From contig NZ_BJEQ01000004.1 of NCBI RefSeq assembly GCF_005405585.1, forward strand, positions 186,001 to 250,000: 64,000 nucleotides of DNA. Direction: 5' to 3'. This document shows, piece by piece, positions 26,715-36,686 of the stretch. The position numbers were made by a program, and so were the translations under genes. How positions within the stretch are numbered: position 1 is the stretch's first letter; every line of letters starts with the position of its first letter. The notes below the pieces were generated by a model, which was not told the origin of the DNA, did no database searches, and was given only the letters and a program-made list of their open reading frames with translations. The stretch is from Agarivorans sp. Toyoura001 (GTDB lineage: Bacteria; Pseudomonadota; Gammaproteobacteria; Enterobacterales; Celerinatantimonadaceae).

Positions 26715-26984
26715 ATGGACGAGCTTAGTCACTTAACGGTCCACTCTTTCGATATAGCTGAAAACACTCACTATTTCTTAGATAAAGCTCAAGCTGGTTT
26801 AGCCTATCAACACGCTGAAGATAAAAATGACTATCCAGAGTGGCGCGAACCTACTCCAGTGTTGCAACTGTTGGAGATAAAAGATACTTTGTTAGGCGAG
26901 TTTGCTAAACGTATCGCTTTTCTTGAGCTGCAACTAGAGCGCGCCGAGCTAGGTTCCGATAGTTTCGATTTGGGGGCTAGTTAG
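26715..26984 (+). CDS. Small acidic hypothetical protein linked to the rhodanese
   Basis: An 89-residue acidic protein I do not recognise. The C-terminal half (VLQLLEIKDTLLGEFAKRIAFLELQLERAEL) looks like a long amphipathic helix or short coiled coil. The N-terminal half has EDKNDYPEWREPTP. Start and rhodanese stop are separated by one base, which supports its being real and co-expressed. Its stop overlaps by four bases the stop of the convergent gene. No function can be proposed. Confidence 0.6.
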   Translation: MDELSHLTVHSFDIAENTHYFLDKAQAGLAYQHAEDKNDYPEWREPTPVLQLLEIKDTLLGEFAKRIAFLELQLERAELGSDSFDLGAS

Positions 26985-27514
26985 TCGTCTAAGTCCCAGC
27001 CCAATTCTTGGTTAAATTTATCAAGGTGAGGTTTAACCAAGTCTATATCGCTTTGTGAAACAGCTTCTAACTGAGTGATCCACTGATCGCTAACCTCAAA
27101 CATTTGTAGCATTTGTTGCTTCTGCTCAGCACTTAGTTCGGGATTATCTAGCAGCTCTTGTTTCATGGTTTTGTATTGCTCAAGTTGCGCCATATTGTCT
27201 TCAGTACTAGCAGCCATGGCAGCAAATACCACTTGCTCAGTAGTTTGTGCCCAGCTTTCAATGTTTAAATCATGTTTAGATAGTATCGCTGTCACTTCAT
27301 CACTTTTACTACTGCGGCTTAATTGACTCGCCATTTCATCAGCAAACTGACTCGGGTTATTAATATCTTGGAAAGTATTTTCTTGTTCTATTTGTTCAAT
27401 GACGGGCAGTAGCTGTTTGCTGGCACTAAACCAACTGGTTAACTGTGACTCGGTAAGGTTCGCCGCATGGGCAATACCGCTGACAAAAAACAATAAAGAA
27501 AAGAGGAATTTCAT
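26981..27514 (-). CDS. Hypothetical periplasmic protein
   Basis: A 177-residue protein with a Sec signal peptide (MKFLFSLLFFVSGIAHAA, cleavage near 18). The mature part is mostly helical, acidic and glutamine-rich, with no cysteine. Patterns such as LSAEQKQQMLQMF resemble small periplasmic DUF2059-like helical proteins, but I cannot assign a family. It is convergent with the small acidic gene, with stops overlapping by four bases. It lies between that gene and suhB, separated from suhB by a strong terminator. Confidence 0.7.
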   Translation of the reverse strand: MKFLFSLLFFVSGIAHAANLTESQLTSWFSASKQLLPVIEQIEQENTFQDINNPSQFADEMASQLSRSSKSDEVTAILSKHDLNIESWAQTTEQVVFAAMAASTEDNMAQLEQYKTMKQELLDNPELSAEQKQQMLQMFEVSDQWITQLEAVSQSDIDLVKPHLDKFNQELGWDLDD

Positions 27515-27565
27515 ACCGTTACCTTAAATTTATACTTTGTATATAAGGTAGAGGCATTGCAGATA

Positions 27566-27596
27566 AAAATAAAGCGGGCATTGCCCGCTTTATTTT
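27566..27596 (-). terminator. Rho-independent terminator of suhB (symmetric)
   Basis: A 14-bp perfect stem AAAATAAAGCGGGC / GCCCGCTTTATTTT with a 3-base loop. On the minus strand it follows the suhB stop and ends in TTTATTTT. Confidence 0.85.
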
Positions 27597-27613
27597 CAGT
27601 ATTGGTTTTTCGC

Positions 27614-28417
27614 TTAACCTTTTAAAGCGTCGGTTAAGTGAGGGCGGAATGTAGCAAGCATGTGCTTGAGTACTTTAGGGTTAGCACAAACAACATTACC
27701 AGTTTGGTAGAAATCTGTATTACCCGCGATATCCGCAACAATTGCACCGGCTTCGCGAGCCAGTAGTTCACCAGCGGCTACTTCCCATGGCTTGAGGTTT
27801 AATTCAAAGAAACCGTCGTGACGGCCAGCAGCAACATAAGCTAAATCTAATGCTGGGCTTCCACTGCGGCGAATGTCGCTACACTCAGCAAAAACAGCAC
27901 CAAACATGGCTAAGTAGCTTTCGGTGTAATGCTTGCGGCGGTATGGGAAACCTGTGGCGATTAAGGTGCCTTCTAAATCTTTGGTTTTATTTACTCGTAA
28001 ACGGTAACCGTCTAACTGAGCACTTTTTCCGCGAGAAGAAGCAAACAGCTCATTACGTAAAGGATCGTACACTACGCCGTGTTCGGTTTTTCCTCGAACA
28101 CGTAAGGCAATAGATATAGCAAAGTGGGGAATACCTTTAATGAAATTGGTGGCTCCATCCAGTGGGTTAATAACCCATTGGTATTCGTCATCCGTGCCTT
28201 TGCTCAAACCATTTTTCTCTGTCACGAAAGAGTGCTCAGGGAAAGCGTTACGTATGGTGTCGACGATGCTTTTTTCAGAAGCCGCAACAACGTTTACTAG
28301 ATAGTCGTTAGCGCCCTTTGGCGTTGCGTCAACTTTGTCTAATTGCTCATAAGCTTGAGTTACAACTTTACCTGCGTTTCGCGCAGCGCGAACCGCTATG
28401 TTTAGCATAGCATGCAT
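27614..28417 (-). CDS. suhB: SuhB, inositol-monophosphatase family, with altered catalytic residues
   Basis: A 267-residue SuhB homologue aligning without gaps to E. coli numbering at the motifs (MHAMLNIAVRAARNAGKVV; NELFASSRG; DLAYVAAGRHDGFFE). E. coli SuhB binds NusA in the rRNA antitermination complex and also has inositol-1-phosphatase activity. Here the catalytic set is degraded. The usual DPLDGTTN motif reads NPLDGATN (D84N, T89A). The usual WDxAAG metal ligand reads WEVAAG (D212E). The NVD segment reads NVV (D44V) and TEES reads TEKN. Asp87 and Glu67 remain. Phosphatase activity is therefore doubtful, while the antitermination role may persist. It is divergent from trmJ as in E. coli. 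Confidence 0.92.
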   Translation of the reverse strand: MHAMLNIAVRAARNAGKVVTQAYEQLDKVDATPKGANDYLVNVVAASEKSIVDTIRNAFPEHSFVTEKNGLSKGTDDEYQWVINPLDGATNFIKGIPHFAISIALRVRGKTEHGVVYDPLRNELFASSRGKSAQLDGYRLRVNKTKDLEGTLIATGFPYRRKHYTESYLAMFGAVFAECSDIRRSGSPALDLAYVAAGRHDGFFELNLKPWEVAAGELLAREAGAIVADIAGNTDFYQTGNVVCANPKVLKHMLATFRPHLTDALKG

Positions 28418-28590
28418 GAATTACCACCAATTTGTAGAAAGAACATAAAAAATAACCGCCGGATTATAGTGAATAGTGTTCGCAAACACAATTTATTATA
28501 GACAACAGATTTAAACTTTTTCCAATCTAGCGACTAACGCTAGGGCTATGTTACAATCCTGCGCATTAAATTTAGGGTGAAGTAATACTA

Positions 28591-29322
28591 ATGTTGGAAA
28601 ATGTTCGAGTGGTTTTAGTTGGCACCAGCCATAGTGGCAACATTGGTTCGGCAGCACGCGCCATGAAAACCATGGGCATCACTGATTTATGTTTGGTTGC
28701 TCCAGAAGCCGAAATAGACGGCAAGTCGGTAGCGTTATCGGCAGGCGCCTCTGATGTGTTAGGCGGAACCACTATTGTAAATGAGTTGTCTGAAGCTGTA
28801 GCTGATTGTCAATTGGTGATCGGTGCTAGTGCTCGCTCACGTACATTAGATTGGCCAATGCTTGATGGACGTGAAGCTGGCGTAAAACTGGCTAGCGAAG
28901 CCCAAGAGGCCAAAGTCGCCATTGTATTTGGTCGAGAGAATAGCGGCTTGAATAATACTGAGTTACAGCAATGCCACTTCCATGTCTGTGTGCCAGCCAA
29001 TCCAGAGTACAGTTCGCTTAACCTTGCTATGGCGGTTCAGCTATTAAGCTACGAAGTTAGAATGGCCTTTTTGGATCTACAAAACATCCATCCTGAAAGC
29101 CCCGTTGAAGACTACCCGCATGCCGATGATCTAGAGCGTTTCTATCAGCATTTTGAGCAGAGCATTGCCGATAGCGGCTTCATCATTAAACCTCATCCGG
29201 GTAAAGTAATGGAAAAGGTTCGCCGAATGTTCAACCGTATTCGCATGGAAAAACAAGAGCTTAACGTGATGCGTGGGATACTCACTGCATATGATAAACA
29301 CATCTCTAAACCAGAAAAATAA
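28591..29322 (+). CDS. trmJ: tRNA (cytidine/uridine-32-2'-O)-methyltransferase
   Basis: A 243-residue SPOUT methyltransferase. [19 protein letters not shown] is motif 1, [19 protein letters not shown] is motif 2, and [22 protein letters not shown] is motif 3 forming the SAM knot. The C-terminal extension binds tRNA. It methylates the 2'-O of C32/U32. It lies immediately before iscR, as in E. coli; its stop codon overlaps the first IscR-like site. Confidence 0.95.
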   Translation: MLENVRVVLVGTSHSGNIGSAARAMKTMGITDLCLVAPEAEIDGKSVALSAGASDVLGGTTIVNELSEAVADCQLVIGASARSRTLDWPMLDGREAGVKLASEAQEAKVAIVFGRENSGLNNTELQQCHFHVCVPANPEYSSLNLAMAVQLLSYEVRMAFLDLQNIHPESPVEDYPHADDLERFYQHFEQSIADSGFIIKPHPGKVMEKVRRMFNRIRMEKQELNVMRGILTAYDKHISKPEK

Positions 29323-29370
29323 ACCTGACTAATTTACTAGGTTTTATACTTGACTAAATTAGTCGGATAT
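29321..29370 (+). promoter_or_regulatory. Two abutting IscR type-1-like binding sites upstream of iscR
   Basis: The 25 bases at 29346-29370 match the known type-1 IscR consensus at every constrained position but one: ATA at 29346, GACT at 29352, AGTC at 29361, TAT at 29368. A second copy directly adjoins at 29321-29345, with a good left half (AAACCTGACT) and a degenerate right half. Tandem sites here would let [2Fe-2S]-IscR repress its own operon, as in E. coli. Confidence 0.8.
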
Positions 29371-29411
29371 GGAAAGATTGTGACCAAGTTCACGCGATAA
29401 ATGGGTTGGAT

Positions 29412-29885
29412 ATGCGCTTAACTTCTAAGGGACGCTACGCGGTTACAGCAATGTTAGATGTTGCTCTTCATATGGAAGAAGGGCCGGTTTCTCTAGCTGA
29501 TATTTCTGAAAGACAAGGTATCTCGTTGTCTTACCTAGAGCAACTTTTTTCAAAATTACGTAAACATGGCTTAGTCACTAGTGTACGTGGTCCTGGTGGC
29601 GGTTACCGACTAGGTATGGATGCCGATGATATTGCAGTGGGTATGGTGATTCACGCAGTTGATGAGTCTATTGACGCTACGCGCTGTCATGGCTCAGCAG
29701 ATTGCCAAGGTGGTAAACCTTGCTTGACCCACTCGTTATGGAATGACTTGAGCGAACGTATCGCTGACTTCCTCGATAATATTAGCTTAGGCGGCTTGAT
29801 GCGCGAGCGACAAATTGTAAATGTTGCTCATAACCAAGACCAGCTTCAGCATGTTGATACCAACACGATACAAATTAGTTTATGA
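29412..29885 (+). CDS. iscR: Fe-S cluster-sensing transcriptional regulator IscR
   Basis: A 157-residue Rrf2-family regulator. The winged helix starts [20 protein letters not shown], with [16 protein letters not shown] as recognition region. The [2Fe-2S] ligands are the three Cys in [16 protein letters not shown]. Holo-IscR represses the isc operon; the apo form acts at other promoters. The ATG at 29412 matches the universal family start; a TTG two codons upstream is rejected. First gene of the isc operon. Confidence 0.97.
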   Translation: MRLTSKGRYAVTAMLDVALHMEEGPVSLADISERQGISLSYLEQLFSKLRKHGLVTSVRGPGGGYRLGMDADDIAVGMVIHAVDESIDATRCHGSADCQGGKPCLTHSLWNDLSERIADFLDNISLGGLMRERQIVNVAHNQDQLQHVDTNTIQISL

Positions 29886-29920
29886 CGCTCGCTTTCACCG
29901 AGTAGTAACGGAGAACTTTA

Positions 29921-31135
29921 ATGAAATTGCCAATTTATCTTGATTACTCAGCAACTACCCCTGTAGATCCACGCGTTGCTGAGAAGATGATGCAGTACCT
30001 TAGCGTAGACGGTATCTACGGTAACCCGGCTTCACGTTCACACCGTTTCGGCTGGCAAGCAGAAGAAGCGGTAGATATCGCTCGTAACCAAATTGCCGAA
30101 TTAGTAAATGCCGACCCGCGCGAAATTGTGTTTACTTCTGGTGCCACAGAATCAAACAACCTTGCAATCAAAGGTGCTGCACACTTTTACAACAAACGCG
30201 GTAAACATATTATTACCTGTAAAACTGAGCATAAAGCAGTACTTGATACATGCCGCCAGTTAGAGCGTGAAGGTTATGAAGTCACTTACCTTGACCCAGA
30301 AAGTAACGGCGTAATTAGCTTAGAGAAACTAAGCGAAGCCTTACGTGAAGATACGGTGCTAGTGAGCATTATGCACGTTAATAACGAAATTGGCGTGATT
30401 CAAGATCTTAACGCAATTGGTGAGCTTTGCCGTTCACGCAAAATTTTATTCCATGTAGATGCGGCGCAAAGTGCTGGTAAAATTGAAATTGATTTACAAG
30501 CCTTGCCAGTAGATATGATGTCGTTTTCTGCACACAAGGTTTACGGCCCTAAAGGCATTGGCGCGTTGTACGTGCAACGTAAACCGCGTATTCGCTTAGA
30601 AGCCCAAATGCACGGCGGCGGCCACGAACGTGGTATGCGTTCAGGTACTTTACCAACTCACCAAATCGTGGGCATGGGCGAAGCGTTTGCTATTGCTAAG
30701 CAAGATATGGCGAAAGACAACGAACATATCCATGCTTTACGTGACCGCTTTTGGGCGGGGATTAAAGATATCGAAGAAACTTACGTTAACGGCGACTTTG
30801 AGCAACGTGTAGTGGGCAACCTAAATGTAAGTTTTGCTTACGTAGAAGGTGAGTCATTGATCATGGCGCTTAAAGACCTTGCTGTATCGTCAGGGTCTGC
30901 GTGTACTTCTGCCAGCTTAGAGCCTTCTTATGTGCTACGAGCCTTAGGTTTAGATGACGAGCTAGCACATAGTTCAATTCGCTTCTCGTTTGGCCGTTTC
31001 ACTACAGTAGAAGAAATTGATTACGCAATTAAAGTGATTAACGAAGGAATTGGCCGCCTCCGCGAGATGTCTCCATTGTGGGACATGTTTAAAGATGGAG
31101 TGGACCTAAGTCAGGTCGAGTGGGCTCACCACTAA
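29921..31135 (+). CDS. iscS: Cysteine desulfurase IscS
   Basis: A 404-residue PLP enzyme that takes sulfur from cysteine for Fe-S clusters and tRNA thiolation. [17 protein letters not shown] opens the fold. TSGATESNN binds PLP phosphate, [15 protein letters not shown] carries the Schiff-base lysine, and [19 protein letters not shown] holds the mobile catalytic Cys. GGAG lies upstream. Second gene of the isc operon, 35 bases after iscR. Confidence 0.98.
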   Translation: MKLPIYLDYSATTPVDPRVAEKMMQYLSVDGIYGNPASRSHRFGWQAEEAVDIARNQIAELVNADPREIVFTSGATESNNLAIKGAAHFYNKRGKHIITCKTEHKAVLDTCRQLEREGYEVTYLDPESNGVISLEKLSEALREDTVLVSIMHVNNEIGVIQDLNAIGELCRSRKILFHVDAAQSAGKIEIDLQALPVDMMSFSAHKVYGPKGIGALYVQRKPRIRLEAQMHGGGHERGMRSGTLPTHQIVGMGEAFAIAKQDMAKDNEHIHALRDRFWAGIKDIEETYVNGDFEQRVVGNLNVSFAYVEGESLIMALKDLAVSSGSACTSASLEPSYVLRALGLDDELAHSSIRFSFGRFTTVEEIDYAIKVINEGIGRLREMSPLWDMFKDGVDLSQVEWAHH

Positions 31136-31166
31136 GTATTATAACTAACGGATTTGGAGAGATATC

Positions 31167-31550
31167 ATGGCTTATAGCGAAAAAGTAATCGACCACTACG
31201 AAAACCCACGTAACGTAGGTGCGTTTGAAGATAAAGAAGACAGTCATATTGGTACTGGTATGGTTGGCGCACCAGCTTGTGGTGACGTAATGAAGTTACA
31301 ACTCAAAGTAAGCGATAGCGGTATTATTGAAGATGCGCGCTTTAAAACTTACGGTTGTGGTTCAGCTATCGCGTCTAGCTCATTGGTTACCGAATGGGTA
31401 AAAGGCAAAAGCTTAGATGAAGCGCAGTCGTTAAAAAACACTGATATTGCTGAAGAACTAGCTTTACCACCCGTTAAAATTCACTGTTCAATTTTGGCCG
31501 AAGACGCCATTAAAGCAGCGATTGCAGATTACAAAAAGAAAAACGCCTAG
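31167..31550 (+). CDS. iscU: Fe-S cluster scaffold protein IscU
   Basis: A 127-residue scaffold on which [2Fe-2S] and [4Fe-4S] clusters are assembled. The three ligand cysteines are present: GAPACGDVMKLQ, TYGCGSAIASSS and KIHCSILAEDAI. The LPPVK motif recognised by the chaperone HscA is intact at about 99-103, directly before the third Cys. GGAG upstream of ATG. Confidence 0.98.
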   Translation: MAYSEKVIDHYENPRNVGAFEDKEDSHIGTGMVGAPACGDVMKLQLKVSDSGIIEDARFKTYGCGSAIASSSLVTEWVKGKSLDEAQSLKNTDIAEELALPPVKIHCSILAEDAIKAAIADYKKKNA

Positions 31551-31567
31551 AGCTTTAAGGATCCATT

Positions 31568-31891
31568 ATGGCTGTATCACTAACCGAATCAGCGGCAACC
31601 CATGTTGGCCAGTTCTTGAATAACCGCGGCGCAGGCGCTGGGGTTCGCTTAGGTATCAAAACCTCAGGCTGTTCGGGTATGGCTTATATTCTGGAGTTTG
31701 TTGACCAACTCGCTGATGATGATCAAGTTTTTGAAAGCCACGGTGTTAATGTCATCGTAGATGAAAAAAGCTTGTTGTACATCGACGGTACTGAGCTGGA
31801 CTTTGTTAAAGAGGGCCTGAATGAAGGTTTTGTATTTAACAATCCAAATGTATCCGGCGAGTGTGGTTGCGGAGAGAGTTTTAGCGTTTAA
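31568..31891 (+). CDS. iscA: Fe-S cluster assembly protein IscA
   Basis: A 107-residue A-type carrier. The conserved cysteines are TSGCSGMAY (about 35) and the C-terminal CGCGESF pair. It delivers clusters to apo-proteins, particularly [4Fe-4S] enzymes. It lies 17 bases after iscU. Confidence 0.98.
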   Translation: MAVSLTESAATHVGQFLNNRGAGAGVRLGIKTSGCSGMAYILEFVDQLADDDQVFESHGVNVIVDEKSLLYIDGTELDFVKEGLNEGFVFNNPNVSGECGCGESFSV

Positions 31892-31903
31892 ATGGAACAC
31901 GCT

Positions 31904-32422
31904 ATGAATCATTTTGAATTATTCTCTCTACGCCCTTCATATCAGCTAGACCTGCAAGGTTTAGCTGATTGTTATAGAGAGCTACAACAGAAATACCATC
32001 CTGATAATTTCGCTGCAGATGCCTCTGAGAATCAAGCTCAAGTTATGCAAAAAGCCGCGCAAATTAATGATGCTTATCAAACCTTGAAAGATCCCCTTTC
32101 ACGCGCCCAATATTTGTTAAGTCTGCAAGACATAGAGCTTGGTGGAGAGCAACAAACCATCAACGATATCGAGTTTTTGATGGCGCAAATGGAGCTTAGA
32201 GAACAGCTAGCAGAAATCGAAAATGCTGCTGATCCTGAGCAAGCTCTTGAGGATTTTTCCAAGCTACTCAAGCAGCAACGAAGTGACTTGAGCTCTAGCT
32301 TTGAAAAAGCCTACAATGAGCAAAATTTTACTTTTGCTGCGGATCAGGTTCGCAAGCTCAAATTCTATGCACGTTTGCAACAGCAGTTGCTCCAACTCGA
32401 AGAGAAGATTTTAGATTACTAA
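31904..32422 (+). CDS. hscB: Co-chaperone HscB
   Basis: A 172-residue J-protein specific for HscA and IscU. The J domain starts [14 protein letters not shown] and has the HPD motif in KYHPDNF. A C-terminal helical bundle ([17 protein letters not shown]) contacts IscU. An ATG at 31892 adds four residues, but the ATG at 31904 has GGA eight bases upstream and fits E. coli HscB. It follows iscA within 12 bases. Confidence 0.95.
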   Translation: MNHFELFSLRPSYQLDLQGLADCYRELQQKYHPDNFAADASENQAQVMQKAAQINDAYQTLKDPLSRAQYLLSLQDIELGGEQQTINDIEFLMAQMELREQLAEIENAADPEQALEDFSKLLKQQRSDLSSSFEKAYNEQNFTFAADQVRKLKFYARLQQQLLQLEEKILDY

Positions 32423-32427
32423 TCTAT

Positions 32428-34281
32428 ATGGCATTACTACAAATTGCAGAGCCTGGGCAATCGGCTGTTCCTCACCAACATAAACTCGCAGTAGGTATCG
32501 ACTTAGGTACGACTAATTCGCTGGTTGCTACGGTTCGTAGTGGTAAATCTGTTACTTTAGCTGATCATGACGGCGGCATTCTTTTACCGTCAGTTGTCCG
32601 TTATCATGCGCAAGGCGTTGATGTTGGCCAGTCAGCTAAAGCCCACGCTGTGACCGATCCTAATAACACGATTACCTCTGTTAAACGTTTATTAGGTAAA
32701 GATATTTCTGATATCGACCTTAGCGGATTACCTTATAATTTTACCGAGGCTAGCTCACCTCAAATCAAAACGGTAAGTGGTGTCGTTAATCCTATTCAAG
32801 TATCTGCAGAAATTCTCAAAAGCTTAGCCAAGCGCGCTACCGAATCTTTACAAGGCGAGCCTGATGGTGTGGTAATTACCGTTCCTGCTTACTTTGACGA
32901 CGCTCAGCGCCAAGGTACCAAAGACGCAGCCCAATTAGCCGGTTTACATGTACTTCGCCTGCTGAATGAACCTACTGCAGCGGCTATTGCTTATGGCTTG
33001 GACAGTGGTGATGAAGGCGTTATTGCTATTTATGATTTAGGTGGCGGAACCTTTGATATCTCTATTTTGCGTTTATCAAAAGGGGTGTTTCAAGTACTCG
33101 CTACTGGCGGCGATTCTGCACTAGGTGGTGATGATTTTGATGACGCTTTGGTTGAGTGGATTGCTGAGCAAGCAAAGATCACTGGCCAACGTTCAGCCCG
33201 GTTACAACGTGAATTGTCGCGCATTGCTAACCAAGTAAAAGTAAACCTATCGGAACACTCACACTCTGATATCGAATTAGATATTGATGGATTTCATTGG
33301 CAGGGTTCTATTAGTCGTGAATTGTTTGACGAGTTAATAGAAGGTTTAGTTAAACGTACTATTCGCGCTTGTCGTAGGGCATTACGCGATGCCGAGGTTG
33401 AGCTCGAAGACGTTAACAATGTAGTAATGGTGGGGGGCTCTACGCGGGTACCTAAAGTACGTAGCGATGTAGCTAACTTTTTTGCTAAACCGCCATTAAC
33501 GAATATTGATCCAGACCAGGTGGTAGCTATTGGTGCGGCTATTCAAGCAGATACCTTAGTAGGCAATAAAAAAGACGGTGAACTGTTGCTACTGGATGTA
33601 ACACCACTATCTTTGGGCATTGAGACCATGGGCGGTTTGGTGGAAAAAGTGATTCCTCGAAACACCACTATCCCTGTGGCACGGGCTCAAGAATTTACCA
33701 CTTTTAAAGATGGTCAAACGGCCATGGCTATTCATGCAGTGCAGGGTGAGCGTGAATTAGTAGATGATTGCCGCTCTCTCGCCAAGTTTGCCCTTAAAGG
33801 TATTCCGCCTTTAGCTGCTGGTGCAGCGCATATTAGAGTGACTTTTCAAGTAGATGCCGATGGTTTGTTATCGGTAACTGCTATGGAAAAATCAACGGGT
33901 GTACAATCCTCTGTTGAAGTTAAGCCTTCCTATGGCTTAGAAGATGCAGAAGTGGCGCGCATGCTGAAAGATTCAATCACCAACGCAAAGCATGATGTTA
34001 CGATGCGTATGTTGCGTGAACAACAAGTTGAAGCGGCTCGCTTTATTGAAGATATGAGCGCAGCGTTAGCGGAAAGTGGTGAGCGATTACTGGATGCAGC
34101 CGAGCGTCAGCAAATTAAACTGGCAGTAGACGCGTTAGCTGTCGTAGCTGCCGAAGATAGCGTACCTGCGATTGAGCAAGCCATTAAACGATTAGATAGT
34201 ATCAGCCAAGATTTTGCTGCAAGGCGAATGGATGATTCAATTAAACAGGCTTTAACAGGCCAGCTAGTAGATAGGATTTAA
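32428..34281 (+). CDS. hscA: Hsp70-type chaperone HscA
   Basis: A 617-residue specialised Hsp70 that helps move clusters off IscU. The ATPase domain shows [30 protein letters not shown] and [14 protein letters not shown]. The substrate domain shows [18 protein letters not shown]. The N-terminal ~20-residue extension before the first ATP loop is typical of HscA rather than DnaK, and there is no acidic EEVD-like tail. Six bases after hscB, one base before fdx. Confidence 0.98.
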   Translation: MALLQIAEPGQSAVPHQHKLAVGIDLGTTNSLVATVRSGKSVTLADHDGGILLPSVVRYHAQGVDVGQSAKAHAVTDPNNTITSVKRLLGKDISDIDLSGLPYNFTEASSPQIKTVSGVVNPIQVSAEILKSLAKRATESLQGEPDGVVITVPAYFDDAQRQGTKDAAQLAGLHVLRLLNEPTAAAIAYGLDSGDEGVIAIYDLGGGTFDISILRLSKGVFQVLATGGDSALGGDDFDDALVEWIAEQAKITGQRSARLQRELSRIANQVKVNLSEHSHSDIELDIDGFHWQGSISRELFDELIEGLVKRTIRACRRALRDAEVELEDVNNVVMVGGSTRVPKVRSDVANFFAKPPLTNIDPDQVVAIGAAIQADTLVGNKKDGELLLLDVTPLSLGIETMGGLVEKVIPRNTTIPVARAQEFTTFKDGQTAMAIHAVQGERELVDDCRSLAKFALKGIPPLAAGAAHIRVTFQVDADGLLSVTAMEKSTGVQSSVEVKPSYGLEDAEVARMLKDSITNAKHDVTMRMLREQQVEAARFIEDMSAALAESGERLLDAAERQQIKLAVDALAVVAAEDSVPAIEQAIKRLDSISQDFAARRMDDSIKQALTGQLVDRI

Positions 34282-34282
34282 G

Positions 34283-34621
34283 ATGCCTAAAGTGATTTTC
34301 TTACCCAATGAAGATTTATGTCCAGAAGGGTCTGTTGTAGAAGCCAAAGAAGGCGAAAGCGTACTTGATATTGCATTGCGCGAAGGCATAGACATTGAAC
34401 ATGCTTGTGAAAAGTCGTGCGCCTGTACTACATGTCATGTAATTGTTCGCGAAGGGTTTGATTCTTTGGAAGAAAGTGACGAGCTGGAAGATGATATGCT
34501 AGATAAGGCGTGGGGTTTAGAGCCTGAGTCACGTTTAGGTTGTCAGGCTTTAGTTGCCGATGAAGATTTAGTAGTAGAAATTCCAAAATACACGATTAAT
34601 ATGGTGTCTGAACAACATTAA
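34283..34621 (+). CDS. fdx: [2Fe-2S] ferredoxin, ISC type
   Basis: A 112-residue adrenodoxin-type ferredoxin that supplies electrons for cluster assembly. Ligand cysteines: ACEKSCACTTCHV supplies three and LGCQAL the fourth. It starts one base after the hscA stop, so translation is coupled. Confidence 0.97.
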   Translation: MPKVIFLPNEDLCPEGSVVEAKEGESVLDIALREGIDIEHACEKSCACTTCHVIVREGFDSLEESDELEDDMLDKAWGLEPESRLGCQALVADEDLVVEIPKYTINMVSEQH

Positions 34622-34633
34622 GGAAACTTGCTA

Positions 34634-34834
34634 ATGGGGTTGCGTTGGATAGATGTAGAGCAAATAGCGATAGAACTGGCCGAGCAATTTCCTGAGCAGG
34701 ATCCGAAACAAGTTCGGTTTACCGATTTACACCAATGGGTTTGTCAGTTGGACGATTTTGAAGACGAGCCCCAGCATAGCAACGAGCGCATTTTGGAAGC
34801 AATTATTTTAGCCTGGATGGATGAACTAGACTAA
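34634..34834 (+). CDS. iscX: Fe-S assembly protein IscX
   Basis: A 66-residue acidic protein that binds IscS and iron and modulates desulfurase activity. VRFTDLHQWVCQLDDFED and NERILEAIILAWMDE are diagnostic. The ATG at 34634 has AAGGA nine bases upstream and gives the exact family length; the TTG six bases earlier is too close to the ribosome site. Last gene of the isc operon. Confidence 0.95.
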   Translation: MGLRWIDVEQIAIELAEQFPEQDPKQVRFTDLHQWVCQLDDFEDEPQHSNERILEAIILAWMDELD

Positions 34835-34877
34835 ATTCCGGTGGCTTGTTGTCAATTAGTCAAATGAGGAAGTATTG

Positions 34878-36167
34878 ATGACCGCCGTAATGGATCTCGT
34901 ATTATGTGCAAAACCAGCTGCAGCCCACTGGGGCGATAACGCGCTGATAAGTTTTGAAGCCAACCAAGTAAACGTTCATGTTACCTCTCAAGGCGCTTCT
35001 CGCCTGCAAGATATTCAAAAAGCCGCCCGTAAACTGGATGCCCAAGGTTTAAAACACCTTTCCTTTATTGGCGACAGTTGGGACGTAGAAGCCTGTTGGG
35101 CTTTTTACCAAGGGTATTACAATGCCAAGCAAGATAACCAGCTAGAGATAGTTGTGTTAAGTGATGCTGACCTGGCTAAGTTTAACGCGCTAAAAATAGC
35201 TGCAGACTGGACCCGTAAAACTATTAACCTTGGCCCTGCGGCTATTTATCCTCAAACCTTATGTGAATCGGCAGCTAAGTTTTTAACTGAGCTAGCACCA
35301 GAGTACGTATCTCATAACATCATTTCTGGCGAGGATTTATTATCAGAAGGATGGGTTGGTACCTATCAAGTAGGTAAAGGCAGTAGCCAAGCGCCTGCCA
35401 TATTACAGCTTGATTATAACCCTTCAGGAAACCCAGATGAGCCTGTAGCTATTGCGCTGGTAGGTAAGGGCATCACGTTTGACTCTGGTGGCTACAGCAT
35501 TAAACCATCTGATGGCATGTCGATTATGAAAAGCGACATGGGCGGAGCTGCAACCGTGACTGGCGGCTTAGGATTGGCTATTGCAAACGGCTTAAACAAG
35601 CGCGTGAAACTGTTTTTATGCTGCGCCGAGAATATGGTGTCGGGTGATGCTTACAAACTGGGTGATGTTATCACCTACAAAAACGGCGTAACGGTAGAAG
35701 TACTAAACACTGATGCAGAAGGACGTTTAGTGTTAGCCGATGGCTTAATCGCCGCGAGTGAATTAAAACCTGGAAAAATTATTGATGCTGCAACGCTAAC
35801 TGGCGCGGCAAAAATGGCGCTTGGCCGAGATTATAATGCGGTGTTTGGTTTTGATGATGACTTAGTTCATCAAGCTCTACAAGCTGCTAAGGCTGAAAAC
35901 GAAAAAGCGTGGGCATTGCCATTGGAGCCATTTCACAAAGGCCAAATTGGCTCTTCATTTGCGGATATAGCAAATATATCCTCTGGTGAAGGCATGGCTG
36001 GCGCTTCTACTGCGGCAGCTTTCTTAGCTCACTTTGTTGAAAATGCAGAACAAAATTGGCTGCACTTTGATTTGTCGGGTTCTTACCAAAAATCGGGTAA
36101 CGCACTGTGGGCAACGGGTGCAAAAGGTCACGGTATTCGTACCATTTCACGGTTGTTAAGCGAGTAG
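34878..36167 (+). CDS. pepB: Aminopeptidase B (M17)
   Basis: A 429-residue cytosolic leucyl-aminopeptidase-family enzyme. Metal and catalytic motifs are KGITFDSGGYSIKPSDGM, MKSDMGGAATVTG and the signature NTDAEGRLVLADGLI. Length and the HFVENAEQNWLHFDLSGSY end match E. coli PepB. ATG at 34878 with GAGGA seven bases upstream. It directly follows iscX, as in E. coli. Confidence 0.96.
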   Translation: MTAVMDLVLCAKPAAAHWGDNALISFEANQVNVHVTSQGASRLQDIQKAARKLDAQGLKHLSFIGDSWDVEACWAFYQGYYNAKQDNQLEIVVLSDADLAKFNALKIAADWTRKTINLGPAAIYPQTLCESAAKFLTELAPEYVSHNIISGEDLLSEGWVGTYQVGKGSSQAPAILQLDYNPSGNPDEPVAIALVGKGITFDSGGYSIKPSDGMSIMKSDMGGAATVTGGLGLAIANGLNKRVKLFLCCAENMVSGDAYKLGDVITYKNGVTVEVLNTDAEGRLVLADGLIAASELKPGKIIDAATLTGAAKMALGRDYNAVFGFDDDLVHQALQAAKAENEKAWALPLEPFHKGQIGSSFADIANISSGEGMAGASTAAAFLAHFVENAEQNWLHFDLSGSYQKSGNALWATGAKGHGIRTISRLLSE

Positions 36168-36234
36168 AGCTACTTTATCATTCTTAAAGGTTACCAATTG
36201 ACTGGTATCACTAATTTTACAATGGAGCTAGTAA

Positions 36235-36660
36235 ATGGCGTTAGAACGTACTTTTTCTATACTTAAACCTGATGTAGTGGCTAAAGATGCGATTGGTGCG
36301 ATATACGCTCGCATGGAGTCTGCGGGTTTACGCTTAGTTGCAGCTAAAATGTTGCATTTGTCGCAAGAACAAGCCGCGGGGTTTTACGCGGAGCATGACG
36401 GCAAACCATTTTATGCACCTTTGATTGAGTTCATGACCTCGGGTCCAATCATGGTTCAAGTACTTGAAGGCGAGAATGCCGTACAACGTTATCGTGATTT
36501 ACTGGGGGCGACTAATCCAGCAGAAGCGGCAGCAGGTACCTTACGTCACGATTTTGGAACGGCTATGCCGCCAAATGGCACCCATGGCTCTGATTCACCG
36601 GAGTCTGCGTCTCGAGAAATAGCCTATTTCTTTGAAGACAATGAAATTTGTCCAAGATAA
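36235..36660 (+). CDS. ndk: Nucleoside diphosphate kinase
   Basis: A 141-residue NDP kinase that moves the gamma-phosphate from ATP to NDPs via a phospho-His. [18 protein letters not shown] opens the fold, and [16 protein letters not shown] holds the active-site His and the family signature. A good ribosome site is present (GGAGC). A terminator lies directly after the stop. Confidence 0.98.
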   Translation: MALERTFSILKPDVVAKDAIGAIYARMESAGLRLVAAKMLHLSQEQAAGFYAEHDGKPFYAPLIEFMTSGPIMVQVLEGENAVQRYRDLLGATNPAEAAAGTLRHDFGTAMPPNGTHGSDSPESASREIAYFFEDNEICPR

Positions 36661-36661
36661 T

Positions 36662-36686
36662 AAAAAGGGGCTTAGGCCCCTTTTTT
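36662..36686 (+). terminator. Rho-independent terminator of ndk
   Basis: A 10-bp stem AAAAAGGGGC / GCCCCTTTTT with a TTAG loop and a T tract. Confidence 0.93.
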
